Part shown: piece after piece, positions 48,635 to 59,949 of the stretch
How the letters are laid out: each line of letters opens with the position of its first letter
How positions within the stretch are numbered: position 1 is the first letter of the stretch
Assembly (NCBI RefSeq): GCF_937958065.1
Contig: NZ_CALFXI010000064.1
Span: 1 to 64,000 of the forward strand
Length of the DNA stretch: 64,000 nucleotides
Direction of reading: 5' to 3'
DNA from: an uncultured Steroidobacter sp.
Lineage (GTDB): Bacteria > Pseudomonadota > Gammaproteobacteria > Steroidobacterales > Steroidobacteraceae
Translations under genes and position numbers: made by a program
Notes under the pieces: generated by a model
Database searches by the model: none
Seen by the model: the letters and a program-made list of their open reading frames with translations, nothing else
What the model was told of the DNA's origin: nothing

Positions 48635-49173
48635 TAGCGCAGCTGCTCACGCTCGCGGCGGTGGCGCAGCGTCCGCACGAGTTCCTCCAGAATGGGCACG
48701 CCCGCCACCAAGGTGAAGCTCGCCAGCAACCACAGGCGACTGGAGTCCGGTTGCACCAGCGTCAACCCGGCGCCACTCAGCCCCGCACTGATGGGTTGCC
48801 AGTGCAGCACACCAAAGATCGCAACCGCGACCAGTGGCAACACCTCCATGAAGCCATGGACGAGCTGTTCCACGGGCGAGATGTAGCGCTGACCCTCCGT
48901 GTAAGAAACATCCAGGTACGCCAGCACCGAGTGCGCCAACACGGCCGCGACCATCACCCCGAATACCAAGGCGTTGGGTTCCAGCAGCGCACCGGCGGCG
49001 ATCGCGAGCAGCAACGTCGAGTACTGCAGCAGATGAAACCAGGATTCCGTGCTGCCGGAAGTGTGTTCGATACGAGTACGGCGGTGGCACACGTAATCGC
49101 CCGCGCCGGCCAGCAGCCAAAGCGGATAGACTCCCCACCACAACAATGTCTCCAGCAAGGCTTGCAGGCTCAT
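48607..49173 (-). CDS. Hypothetical multi-pass membrane protein with conserved-looking His/acidic residues
   Basis: The protein has 188 residues with four to five hydrophobic helices. Polar residues stand out within and beside them: GDYVCHRRTRIEHTSGSTES near residues 25-45, FHLLQY, AHSVLAYLDVSYTEG, and VHGFMEVLPL. The spread of Asp, His and Glu around membrane segments recalls metal- or heme-binding membrane proteins, but I cannot name a family. It is convergent with the DUF2269 gene (28-base overlap) and upstream-divergent to the isochorismatase gene. Confidence 0.65.
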   Translation of the reverse strand: MSLQALLETLLWWGVYPLWLLAGAGDYVCHRRTRIEHTSGSTESWFHLLQYSTLLLAIAAGALLEPNALVFGVMVAAVLAHSVLAYLDVSYTEGQRYISPVEQLVHGFMEVLPLVAVAIFGVLHWQPISAGLSGAGLTLVQPDSSRLWLLASFTLVAGVPILEELVRTLRHRREREQLRYQAGLATIK

Positions 49174-49268
49174 GGCCGCGCTCCGTAACCGCCGCGCTGC
49201 ATGAAATTCTTCCCGTGTCAGCCGGGTTCCCTCGAGGAACCATCACGTCCCTGCCACATTCTCTGCAC

Positions 49269-49826
49269 ATGCCCCAGCGAAACAGATCCGGCACCGCACT
49301 GCTGATCCTGGACATGATTTCCGACTACCGCTACCCGGACGGCAATCGCATCGTGCGCAGCGCTCGTAAAGCCGCGCCGAACATCGCCCGACTCAGAGAG
49401 CGCGTGCACGCGGCTGGAATGCCCGTGATTTACGCCAATGACACTGCCGGCAAATGGGAATCGGACCAGAAAGCCTTCATCGACCGTTGCCTGCAACCGG
49501 AGTCGCTGGGGCGGCAGATCGTGCAGTTGCTGGCGCCGAGGCCGGAGGACTATTTCATGTTCAAGCCCAGGCATTCGGCGTTCTTCGGCACACCGTTGCA
49601 CACGCTGCTGCAGCGACTGAAGATCCACAAGTTGATCGCGACCGGCGTCACCAGCCATCAATGCGTGCTCTTTACCGCCATGGACGCACATGTCCGCGAA
49701 TTCGAGCTGATCATTCCCTCGGATTGCATCGGCGCCGGCGCGGCTGCAGACACCAAACATGCCCTGTACATCTTTTCACACGCCTTGATGGCGAAAGTCA
49801 GCAACTCCCGCCAGCTGCGCCTGTAG
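49269..49826 (+). CDS. Isochorismatase-family cysteine hydrolase
   Basis: The protein has 185 residues from ATG 49269. The catalytic triad of the family is visible: Asp in ALLILDMISDY, Lys in YFMFKPRHSAFFG and Cys in GVTSHQCVLFTA. Family members hydrolyse nicotinamide, isochorismate or other amides. It lies 100 bases upstream of nadE on the same strand, so a nicotinamidase-type role in NAD recycling is tempting, but the metal-binding residues of nicotinamidase were not clearly found. Longer frames upstream lack a good start. Confidence 0.82.
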   Translation: MPQRNRSGTALLILDMISDYRYPDGNRIVRSARKAAPNIARLRERVHAAGMPVIYANDTAGKWESDQKAFIDRCLQPESLGRQIVQLLAPRPEDYFMFKPRHSAFFGTPLHTLLQRLKIHKLIATGVTSHQCVLFTAMDAHVREFELIIPSDCIGAGAAADTKHALYIFSHALMAKVSNSRQLRL

Positions 49827-49925
49827 GTACACCTCGCAGGCAAGTGCGGGCGCAAGGAACCCGACACGAGGGCGGGAGATTGATTCCCCATCTGAACGCG
49901 GCCCTTTCGGAGATTGCAACCTGGG

Positions 49926-51967
49926 ATGAACACCGCAGCGTTCTATGACATCCACACTCATGGGCTGGTGCGCGTTGCCAGCTGCACGCCGCGCGTCGAA
50001 GTCGGCAATCCGGCGGCGAATCTGCAGAAGACGCTTCAACTGGCCCGAGTCGGGCACGAACAGCATGTCGATTTGATGCTGTTCCCGGAGCTGGGCCTGT
50101 CGGCCTACGCCATCGACGATCTGTTCTTGCAGGACGCGCTGCTGCAAAGAGTCGAGGACGAGATCGGAGCCCTGCTGCGGGTCTCGGAAACATTGCATCC
50201 CGTGCTGATCGTCGGTGCGCCGGTGCGCAGGAACGGGCGGATCTACAACTGCGCCGTCGTGATCCATCGCGGCCAGCTGCTGGGCGTCGTACCGAAATCG
50301 TTCCTGCCCAACTATCGCGAGTATTACGAGAAGCGCTGGTTTGCACCCGGCATTGGCACCGAAGGACTGGCCATCGAGCTTGGAGGACAGACGACGGCGT
50401 TCGGCACGGACCTGATATTCGCCTGCCGCGACCTGGCCGATTTCAAGTTCCATGTCGAGATCTGCGAGGACTTCTGGGCCGCCACACCGCCTTCGACGCT
50501 CGGCGCGCTGGCCGGTGCACTGATCCTCTGCAACCTCTCCGCTTCCAACATCGTCGTCGGCAAAGCCGATGAACGAGCGATTCTGTGCGCATCTCAATCG
50601 GTTCGGTGTCAGGCCGCGTACGTCTACTCGGCGGCTGGCCCGGGCGAGAGCACGACGGACCTTGCGTGGGACGGGCAAGCTTCGATTCACGAGTTGGGCG
50701 CGCAGCTTGCCTGCACCGAACGCTTTCCGCTGGAGAGCCAGATGACGATCGCGGACATCGATGTCGAGCGGCTGCGCCTGGAGCGCATGCGGACGCCGAC
50801 GTTTAACGATGCCGCGATGGCTGCCGGTCATCCCGAGCGCCGTTTCCGCCGCATCGCTTTCAGTCATGCGCGCATGCCGATCGATACGGGCTTACGACGA
50901 CAGATCGATCGCTTCCCGTTCGTCCCCGACGATCCGGCGCGGCTGGATCGCGACTGTTACGAGACGTTCAACATCCAGGCGCAGGGCTTGATCAAACGCC
51001 TGCAGGCCACCGGCATCCAGAAGATCACGATCGGCATCAGCGGCGGACTCGACTCGACGCATGCGCTGCTGGTCGCCGCCAAGGCGTTCGACCTGATGGG
51101 CCTGCCTCGCGCGAACATTCTCGGCTTTACGTTCCCTGGGTTCGCGACCAGCGAGCACACCAAGAAGAATGCGTGGGCCCTGATGCGTGCGCTCGGCGTC
51201 ACGGCCGAAGAAATCGACATCAAGCCGATGGCGAAGCAGATGCTCGCCGACCTGAAGCATCCATTCGCCGCCGGTGAACAAGTGTTCGACGTGACGTTCG
51301 AGAACGTGCAGGCCGGTTTGCGCACCGATTATCTGTTCCGGCTCGCCAATCAGCGCGGTGCGCTGGTGCTGGGCACCAGCGACCTTTCCGAGCTGGCGCT
51401 CGGCTGGTGCACGTACGGGGTTGGCGATCACATGAGCCATTACAACGTCAATGGCTCGCTGGCCAAGACCATGATCCAGCACCTGGTGCGCTGGGTCGTC
51501 GACAGCGGTCAGTTCGACTCCGCGACCTCGCAGACGCTGCGCTCCATCCTGGAAACCAGGATCTCTCCGGAACTGGTGCCGGGCCAGGGCGCAGGCCTGC
51601 AAAGCACCGAGGCGAAGATCGGCCCGTACGAACTGCAGGACTTCAACCTGTACTACCTCACCCGTTTCGGTCTGCGGCCTTCGAAGATTGCGTTCCTGGC
51701 ATGGCACGGCTGGCAAGACGTCACTCGGGGCGCGTGGCCGGAAGGCATGGCCGAAAGCATGCGACGTGCTTATCGATTACAGGACATCAAACATTGGCTC
51801 GAAGTGTTCCTGTACCGGTTCTTCACGTTGAGCCAGTTCAAGCGCTCGGCATTGCCGAACGGACCCAAAGTCATGTCGGGCGGCAATCTTTCGCCGCGCG
51901 GCGACTGGCGCGCGCCGTCGGATGGCAACGCGCAGGTCTGGCTCGAAGAGTTGCAACAGAACGTTCC

Positions 51968-51971
<4 letters not shown>
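49926..51971 (+). CDS. nadE: Glutamine-dependent NAD(+) synthetase
   Basis: The protein has about 681 residues from ATG 49926, and a start at 49914 is possible. The N-terminal nitrilase-like glutaminase has the Glu-Lys-Cys triad: FPELGLSAY, VPKSFLPNY and VEICEDFW. The synthetase domain has the PP-loop ISGGLDSTHALLVA. The length is that of the long, mycobacterial-type NadE, which transfers ammonia through a tunnel. It makes NAD from deamido-NAD. Its stop overlaps the convergent uvrA paralogue by 4 bases. Confidence 0.93.
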
Positions 51972-54502
<2,531 letters not shown>

Positions 54503-54673
54503 TGCTGAATAACGACTGGAACTGCGATTGGTTGCGGAGGGCGGGGATCCTGCCGGAGGCAGGCACCCCTCACGAACCAGCGTGCATTCTCGCATGCCGA
54601 GGCAGGTGTCGATGGCCTATCATCACGCCCGTCGCACATCATGATTATCGCGCGGCGCCGCGGAGAAGGTCGC

Positions 54674-54874
54674 ATGCAACGCTCACTCATCGTGCTGGGG
54701 CTGGTGATCGCATTGGTCGGCCTGGCCTGGCCCTGGGTTTCCAAACTGCCCCTGGGCCGACTGCCTGGCGACATCCTGATCGATCGCCCCGGCTTCAAGC
54801 TGTTCTTCCCCCTGACCACCATGGTCATCATCAGCCTCGTGATCTCGCTGATTCTGATGTTCTTCAGGAAGTGA
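54674..54874 (+). CDS. DUF2905 small membrane protein
   Basis: The protein has 66 residues from ATG 54674, with GGAGAAGG just upstream. It has two membrane helices (RSLIVLGLVIALVGLAW and TTMVIISLVISLILMF), with a conserved loop LPLGRLPGDILIDRPG between them. This is the DUF2905 pattern found across bacteria. Its function is unknown. A longer frame from 54641 adds only a basic tail. The following 54875-55100 stretch has no gene that I can support. Confidence 0.88.
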   Translation: MQRSLIVLGLVIALVGLAWPWVSKLPLGRLPGDILIDRPGFKLFFPLTTMVIISLVISLILMFFRK

Positions 54875-55100
54875 CGTTGATAGGGGCCCGGCCGCGCCCG
54901 CTGCGCGAATAACCACCTCCGGCCAGGGCGCCGGTCCGAACACTGCGCACGGCGCAACTCGTGATGCGCCTCTCAAATCCACGCGCCTGACAGCCCTCCC
55001 ATTCGGTCCCAGGCCGGCGCGCTCGGCATACTCGCACGGCGCCCCCGGAAGACGGGAGCAAGGGTGCTCGCGCCCGAGGTCGCATCAAGGAGAATTTCAA

Positions 55101-55679
55101 ATGTATAAGCGAATGGCTATGAACGGACTGGCTCTGCTCGGCTTGCTGTCGAGCACGACCGTTCTTGCCGAAATTCAACCCGGCTTCTATGTCGGTGCGG
55201 GCGTCGGCTCGGCGACGACGGAGATCGACGAAGAGTTCGACGACTTCAAGTTCGACTCGGACGACACGGCATTCAAGGTGTTCGGCGGTTATAACTTCAA
55301 TCAGTATTTCGCAGTCGAAGTGGCCTACTTCGACGGCGGCAAACCGAAAGAGACCGTCGTCAGCATCCCTGGCTTCAGGGGCGACATCGAAATCGGCACC
55401 ACTGGCCTGATCGCTTCGGCCGTCGGCCGCCTGCCGCTCGGCGAATACGTCTCCGTGTACGGCAAGCTCGGCTACGCTTCGTACGAGTCGGAGCTCAAGG
55501 GCCGCGTCAACGGCGAAGTGTTCGAGTCGGCCACGTTCGACGACGAGGACCTGGCATGGGGCGTCGGTGTGGCGTTCAACGTCGGCCCCTCGTTCGAGCT
55601 GCGCGGCGAATACGAAGCCATCTCCATGTCCGACATCGACTTCAACATGATGTCGGTGAGCGGACTGTTCAAGTTCTGA
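55101..55679 (+). CDS. Outer-membrane beta-barrel protein (OmpA/OmpW-like)
   Basis: The protein has 192 residues with a signal peptide (MAMNGLALLGLLSSTTVLAE) and a beta-barrel of about eight strands. Amphipathic strands with aromatic girdles such as FYVGAGVGSATTEID, FKVFGGYNFNQYFAVEVAYF and LPLGEYVSVYGKLGYA are evident. The C-terminal SVSGLFKF ends in Phe, the BamA recognition residue. It matches the OmpA-like/beta-barrel domain family (PF13505). AAGGAG lies upstream of the start. It is monocistronic. Confidence 0.9.
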   Translation: MYKRMAMNGLALLGLLSSTTVLAEIQPGFYVGAGVGSATTEIDEEFDDFKFDSDDTAFKVFGGYNFNQYFAVEVAYFDGGKPKETVVSIPGFRGDIEIGTTGLIASAVGRLPLGEYVSVYGKLGYASYESELKGRVNGEVFESATFDDEDLAWGVGVAFNVGPSFELRGEYEAISMSDIDFNMMSVSGLFKF

Positions 55680-55700
55680 TTTCGATCGAGCCCGAGTTCG

Positions 55701-55720
55701 CCGGGCCAGGGAGGGCCCGG
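55701..55720. terminator. Hairpin after the beta-barrel gene
   Basis: A 7-bp stem (CCGGGCC at 55701-55707 with GGCCCGG at 55714-55720) closes a 6-base loop, starting 21 bases after the stop codon. There is no T tract. It is the likely end of the monocistronic beta-barrel transcript. Confidence 0.45.
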
Positions 55721-55829
55721 ATCGGCGCGCAAAGTGGCTCCCGGAAAGTTCGCCTTTCTGGCTCTTTTCAAGGAGCCGCGCTCGGGCGCATGCTGGCGCC
55801 CGTCATCAGTTCTGGAATCGGCATTCCGC

Positions 55830-56240
55830 ATGAAAAAGCTCGCCCTTGGCGCCGTGATCGGTATGACTCTGCTCACCGCTGCCGCTCAGGCCGCGGATTC
55901 GCAACCACCGGCGGTCGTGAAGCCACTCATCACCGAACCGCTCAGCGGCATCCCCGGCAAGGAAGTCACGGTGCTCACGGTTGAATATCTGCCTGGCGGC
56001 GCTTCTCTGCCGCATCGGCATGACGCCGACGTATTCGTTTACGTGCTCGAAGGCGCGGTGGTGATGCAAGTGGACGGCAAGCCGCAAGTGACCGTGCGCA
56101 AGGGCGAAACGTTTCGCGAGAGTCCAACGGACATTCACCGCCAGTCCATGAACGCCAGCAAGACCGAACCGGCGAAGTTCGTCGTGTTCATGGTGAAGGA
56201 CCAGGGCAAGCCCGCAACGCGTCCGCTCGAGGGCACCTGA
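55830..56240 (+). CDS. Exported cupin-domain protein
   Basis: The protein has 136 residues from ATG 55830. It has a signal peptide (KKLALGAVIGMTLLTAAAQA), so it is periplasmic. The cupin motif 1 is complete: GGASLPHRHDADVFVYVLEG, with two histidines and a glutamate for metal. Motif 2 is in PTDIHRQSMNAS. The fold is a single small beta-barrel and the substrate is unknown. A longer in-frame start exists at 55734 but precedes the signal and is unlikely. Confidence 0.88.
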   Translation: MKKLALGAVIGMTLLTAAAQAADSQPPAVVKPLITEPLSGIPGKEVTVLTVEYLPGGASLPHRHDADVFVYVLEGAVVMQVDGKPQVTVRKGETFRESPTDIHRQSMNASKTEPAKFVVFMVKDQGKPATRPLEGT

Positions 56241-56259
56241 TGTAATCGCGGCCGAGCTC

Positions 56260-56373
56260 GTGGCGGATTGGCTGGCGGTGCAAATCATCGCCGCGCTCGG
56301 CTGCCTCGTGGCCTTCGTGCCTTGGGTTTATCTCACGCCTCGGGCCATGAGGGTCATGGGTCATTCGGCATGA
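56260..56373 (+). CDS. Possible small membrane peptide (37 residues) coupled to the SirB2 gene
   Basis: A GTG at 56260 opens a 37-codon frame ending at TGA 56371-56373, which overlaps the SirB2 ATG as ATGA. The product would be one hydrophobic helix (LAVQIIAALGCLVAFVPWVY) with charged ends. The frame is too short to be sure, and its ribosome-binding site is weak, so this is a candidate only. Confidence 0.35.
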   Translation: MADWLAVQIIAALGCLVAFVPWVYLTPRAMRVMGHSA

Positions 56374-56771
56374 TCGAGCTCTATCCGCAGATCAAATCGG
56401 TCCATATCGCCGCGGTGATGGCCAGCGGTCTGCTGTTCTTCTTGCGAGGCGCCGCGCTACACACCGGGATGGGCTGGGCGATGGCGGCGCCGGTTCGGTA
56501 CTTGACCTACGCCATCGACACGGCGCTGCTCACCGCCGCAGTGATGCTCGCGACCATACTGCATCAGTATCCTTTCGTGCACGGCTGGCTGACGGTGAAG
56601 GTCTCGTTGCTGGTCGTTTACATCGTGCTGGGCACGTTCGCACTGAAACGTGGCTCGACGAAAAGGATCCGCGTGATGTGCTGGGTGGCTGCCTTGCTCG
56701 TGTACGCATTCATCATCAGCGTTGCCCGTACGCACGATCCCATAGGCATCTTCCGGGCGCTGCCAGTCTAA
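56370..56771 (+). CDS. SirB2-family membrane protein
   Basis: The protein has 133 residues from ATG 56370. It has four membrane helices and the SirB family pattern: YPQIKSVHIAAVMASGLLFF at the N-terminus, then VRYLTYAIDTALLTAAVML, VHGWLTVKVSLLVVYIVLG and VMCWVAALLVYAFIISVART. His11 in KSVHI is the conserved histidine of the family, suggesting cofactor or heme contact. SirB2 proteins are widespread in gammaproteobacteria. The function is unknown. It ends four bases into the convergent acyl-CoA ligase gene. Confidence 0.88.
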   Translation: MIELYPQIKSVHIAAVMASGLLFFLRGAALHTGMGWAMAAPVRYLTYAIDTALLTAAVMLATILHQYPFVHGWLTVKVSLLVVYIVLGTFALKRGSTKRIRVMCWVAALLVYAFIISVARTHDPIGIFRALPV

Positions 56772-58420
56772 TCCCGCAGCTCGGGGAAATCCTCTTCGCG
56801 AAACTCGCCGGCGGAGCGCTCGCCGACGCGCGCTCTCTCCACTTCGAGACGGCGCAACTCCACCCGGCGAATCTTCCCTGAAATGGTCTTGGGCAAGGCC
56901 GTGAACTCGATGCGGCGGACCCGTTTGTACGGCGCCAGCACCTTCCGGATGTGCCGAAACACAGAGAGCGCCGTTTCGCGGCTCGACTCGGCGCCCGCGG
57001 CCAGCACGATGTAAGCCTTCGGCAGGGACAGGCGCATTGCATCCGGCGCCGGCACCACTGCTGCTTCCACGATCAACTCGTGCTCGATCAGTGCGCTCTC
57101 CAGCTCGAACGGACTGATGCGATAGTCCGAGGACTTGAAGACGTCGTCGGCACGACCGACGTAAGTGATGTAACCGTCGCTGTCGCGGCTGGCGATGTCA
57201 CCGGTGCGATAAACCGCACCTTCGAGCCTGCGAACCATGCCGTTCTCGTCCTGGTAGCCGCGCATCAACCCGGTCGGCGCGGGATTCAAGCGCAAGCTGA
57301 TCTCGCCCTCGTCCGCCGGATTGCCCTCCGGGTCGAGCAGCATCACGTCGTACCCAGGCAGAGGGCGCCCCACCGAACCGGGCTTGATCCTCTGCCCGGG
57401 CGAGTTGCCGATGACACAAGTAGTTTCGGTCTGACCGAAGCCATCGCGAATCTGCAGTCCCCACGAGCGCTCCACCGCATCCATCACTTCCGGATTCAAT
57501 GGCTCGCCGGCACCGCACAGGTTGTTCAACGCGCCGCGATGAGGAGCGAGGTCTTCCTGAACCAGCATGCGCCACACCGTCGGCGGCGCGCATATCGACG
57601 TAACACCGTTCTGCGTCATCGCCTCCAGCAGCGCCAGCGCGTTGAAGCGACCGATGTTCGCGATGAACACGGTGGCCTCCGCATTCCAGGGCGCGAAGAA
57701 ACAACTCCACGCGTGCTTCGCCCAGCCCGGCGCGGACACGTTCATGTGGACATCGCCAGGGCGCAGCCCCAACCAGTACATCGTGGACAGTGCGCCGATC
57801 GGATAACTGGCGTGCGTATGCGAGACCAGCTTCGGTTTGGACGTCGTGCCCGATGTGAAATAAAGCAGCAACGGATCATCGGCGCGAGTCACGCCGTCTG
57901 GCCGGAACTGCGCCGCGCCCGCTGTCAGATCGGCGTAGCTGGTCCAACCTTGTTTGCGATCCCCCACTACGATGCGCGTCACCGGCAAGTCGAGATCCTG
58001 ATATTTCTCGGCAAGCTCGGCATCGGTGATCCAGAATCGCACGCCGCCCAGTCGCACGCGCTCGGTGAGATCATCGGCAGTCAGCAGCGTGGTTGCTGGA
58101 ATCGTGACGGCGCCCAGCTTCATGCACGCCAGCATCAATTCCCATAACGGCGCGCAGTTGCCGAGCATCATCAGCACGCGGTCGCCACGTTTGACGCCCA
58201 ACGCACGCAGACCGTTGGCGGCGCGGCTGGATTGCTCGGAGAGCCCGCGGAAGGTTCTGGTCGCAGCGTCGCTACCGACGATCTTCAGCGCAGTCCGGTT
58301 GCCCCGCTCGCCGGCCGCGAGATGCGCATCGAACCAATCCAGCGCCCAATTGAATTCAGTGGGTTGCGGCCAGCGAAAGGAGTTGACCGCGGCCGCATAG
58401 TCTTCGCGATGTCGCAGCAA
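56768..58420 (-). CDS. Acyl-CoA synthetase (AMP-binding ligase)
   Basis: The protein has 550 residues. It is an ANL-superfamily ligase activating a carboxylic acid to acyl-AMP and then acyl-CoA. Motifs: LLLYFTSGTTSKPKLVSHTH (P-loop), GFGQTETT, TGDIASRDSDGYITYVGRAD (hinge Asp) and the catalytic Lys in KTISGKIRR. Sequence trends (WNAEATVFIANIGRFNALAL) fit the acetyl/propionyl to medium-chain acid ligases. The GRADDVFKSSDYRISPFELES segment is typical of that group. It may start at a Met further downstream. The substrate is uncertain. Confidence 0.9.
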   Translation of the reverse strand: MLRHREDYAAAVNSFRWPQPTEFNWALDWFDAHLAAGERGNRTALKIVGSDAATRTFRGLSEQSSRAANGLRALGVKRGDRVLMMLGNCAPLWELMLACMKLGAVTIPATTLLTADDLTERVRLGGVRFWITDAELAEKYQDLDLPVTRIVVGDRKQGWTSYADLTAGAAQFRPDGVTRADDPLLLYFTSGTTSKPKLVSHTHASYPIGALSTMYWLGLRPGDVHMNVSAPGWAKHAWSCFFAPWNAEATVFIANIGRFNALALLEAMTQNGVTSICAPPTVWRMLVQEDLAPHRGALNNLCGAGEPLNPEVMDAVERSWGLQIRDGFGQTETTCVIGNSPGQRIKPGSVGRPLPGYDVMLLDPEGNPADEGEISLRLNPAPTGLMRGYQDENGMVRRLEGAVYRTGDIASRDSDGYITYVGRADDVFKSSDYRISPFELESALIEHELIVEAAVVPAPDAMRLSLPKAYIVLAAGAESSRETALSVFRHIRKVLAPYKRVRRIEFTALPKTISGKIRRVELRRLEVERARVGERSAGEFREEDFPELRD

Positions 58421-58524
58421 CAGGTCGCGCGCCTGTAAAAATGCTTGGGTTCGTCATATCGGCGTCCCCGGCTATGACGCCGATGTCATCACACGCAGGG
58501 GGCGGAGGCAACGTGGCTTGTGGG

Positions 58525-59406
58525 TCAGTGCAGACTGGAGGTCCGAGTGGGAGCCGAGCCGCGCGGCACGACCAATACGTCGCAGCCGGCAGCATCCATG
58601 ACCTGGCTCGCGATGCTGCCGATCAATGCCCGTCGCACGCGACCGCTGCTCGTTCCCATCACGAGCAAATCGGGCTGATACATCTCGACGGCCCGCCGGA
58701 TGGCTCGCGCGGGATGACTGTCGCCGATCACCACGCCATAGCGGGTATGGTCGGCGCTCGTGCGCCGGAGCAGATCGCGAATCTCGGCGGCCGCTTCGCG
58801 CCGGGAGTCGTTTACATACGAGACGATTTGTTCGCTACCCACGCCGGCGGAACGCATCATGCCTTGATACGGCGGCTCGACGACATGCATCACCATCGCC
58901 TGCGCGCGATCATTCAACACCAGACTCTCCGCCGCTCGCACTGCTGCGCCAGACTCCTCCGTGACATCGAGCGCCAACAGCACCTGTCGATACTCGGCTT
59001 CGGCGGGCCGCTGCACCATCAGCAGTGGGCATTGGCGCGTGTTGAGCACCTTTTCGGCAATCGTGCCTTCCAGCACATCGCGCAGGCCGCGCTTGCGATG
59101 CGGCCCCATGACCAGCAGCCCGACTCGATGCTTGTCGATCGAGTCGAGAATCAAGCGGGCCGGACTGCCGGTTCGAACCGCAACCTCCGGCGGCGGGCCA
59201 AAACGCCAGGCCGGAGCGCGAGTGCGCGAGTTGAGCCCCGCGATCGCTTGCTGCAGCGATTGTTCGAGATTGAGCTCGGTTACCGTCGGCACGACCACGT
59301 GCAACAGAGACAGCGGTGCTTGAAGTTGTTGAGCCAGCATGCCAGCGCGGTCGATCGCGGCTTCGCTCTTTGGCAACAAATCCGTCGCACACATCAGTCT
59401 CGGCAT
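58525..59406 (-). CDS. Tandem universal stress protein (two UspA domains)
   Basis: The protein has 293 residues: two UspA domains in tandem. The ATP-binding G-rich segments are visible near the end of each: VMGPHRKRGLRDVLEGTIAE in the first and VMGTSSGRVRRALIGSIASQ in the second. It opens with MPRLMCATDLLPKSEAAIDR. Tandem UspE-type proteins take part in stress survival. It is in the same orientation as, and 25 bases downstream of, rnk, so both may share a transcript. Confidence 0.92.
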   Translation of the reverse strand: MPRLMCATDLLPKSEAAIDRAGMLAQQLQAPLSLLHVVVPTVTELNLEQSLQQAIAGLNSRTRAPAWRFGPPPEVAVRTGSPARLILDSIDKHRVGLLVMGPHRKRGLRDVLEGTIAEKVLNTRQCPLLMVQRPAEAEYRQVLLALDVTEESGAAVRAAESLVLNDRAQAMVMHVVEPPYQGMMRSAGVGSEQIVSYVNDSRREAAAEIRDLLRRTSADHTRYGVVIGDSHPARAIRRAVEMYQPDLLVMGTSSGRVRRALIGSIASQVMDAAGCDVLVVPRGSAPTRTSSLH

Positions 59407-59431
59407 GTCGATGCCTCCTCAGCTGCAATCG

Positions 59432-59836
59432 CTAATGAGCTCCCGAATGCTCGGGCTGCACGGACTCGATGCGCAGGCGACGCACGCCGCCCGGCATCTG
59501 CCATTCGACTTCATCGCCTGCTCGATTGCCGAGCAGCGCGGTGCCGAGCGGCGCCAGCACGGAGATACGACGTGCACTGACGTTGGCCTCGGCGGGACCC
59601 ACGAGCGTCAGCTCCTGTCGCGTGCCATTGCTCAGATCCAGGATGCTGACCAGCTTGTGCATCGTGACCACGTCGGCCGCGACCTGTTCGGGCTGCAACA
59701 CCTGGGCACGCTCCAGCTCCATGCTCAGCTCTTCCAGATGGTCCTGATCATGGCCCCGGGAGGCACGAGCCGCCAGCAGACCGCGCAGCACGCGGGCATC
59801 GGGCTCGGAAATCACGATCGGATGATCACGCATCAT
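59432..59836 (-). CDS. rnk: Nucleoside diphosphate kinase regulator Rnk (GreA/GreB family)
   Basis: The protein has 134 residues. The C-terminal half is a GreA/B-like FKBP domain (ARRISVLAPLGTALLGNRAG, then EWQMPGGVRRLRIESVQ), and the N-terminus is a short helical arm instead of the full coiled coil. This matches Rnk, which binds RNA polymerase in the secondary channel without transcript-cleavage activity. It is followed by a tandem Usp gene and divergent from an NhaR-like regulator. Confidence 0.9.
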   Translation of the reverse strand: MMRDHPIVISEPDARVLRGLLAARASRGHDQDHLEELSMELERAQVLQPEQVAADVVTMHKLVSILDLSNGTRQELTLVGPAEANVSARRISVLAPLGTALLGNRAGDEVEWQMPGGVRRLRIESVQPEHSGAH

Positions 59837-59891
59837 TCACTCCTAGCAAGGTTTGAGAGCATGGTGCAGGCTATGCTCAGTTCGATCAATT

Positions 59892-59902
59892 AGAATTATT
59901 CT
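59892..59902. promoter_or_regulatory. A/T-rich palindrome between rnk and the NhaR-like gene
   Basis: AGAATTATTCT is a perfect 11-bp palindrome around a central T. It lies in the 113-base divergent region, 48 bases before the LysR-family start. It may be an operator for that regulator or part of a promoter. The evidence is only the palindrome and its position. Confidence 0.3.
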
Positions 59903-59949
59903 TGTAGTCCGTTCGTTACTGTCGAAGCTTCCTGCTTCCTGGAGTCGCC

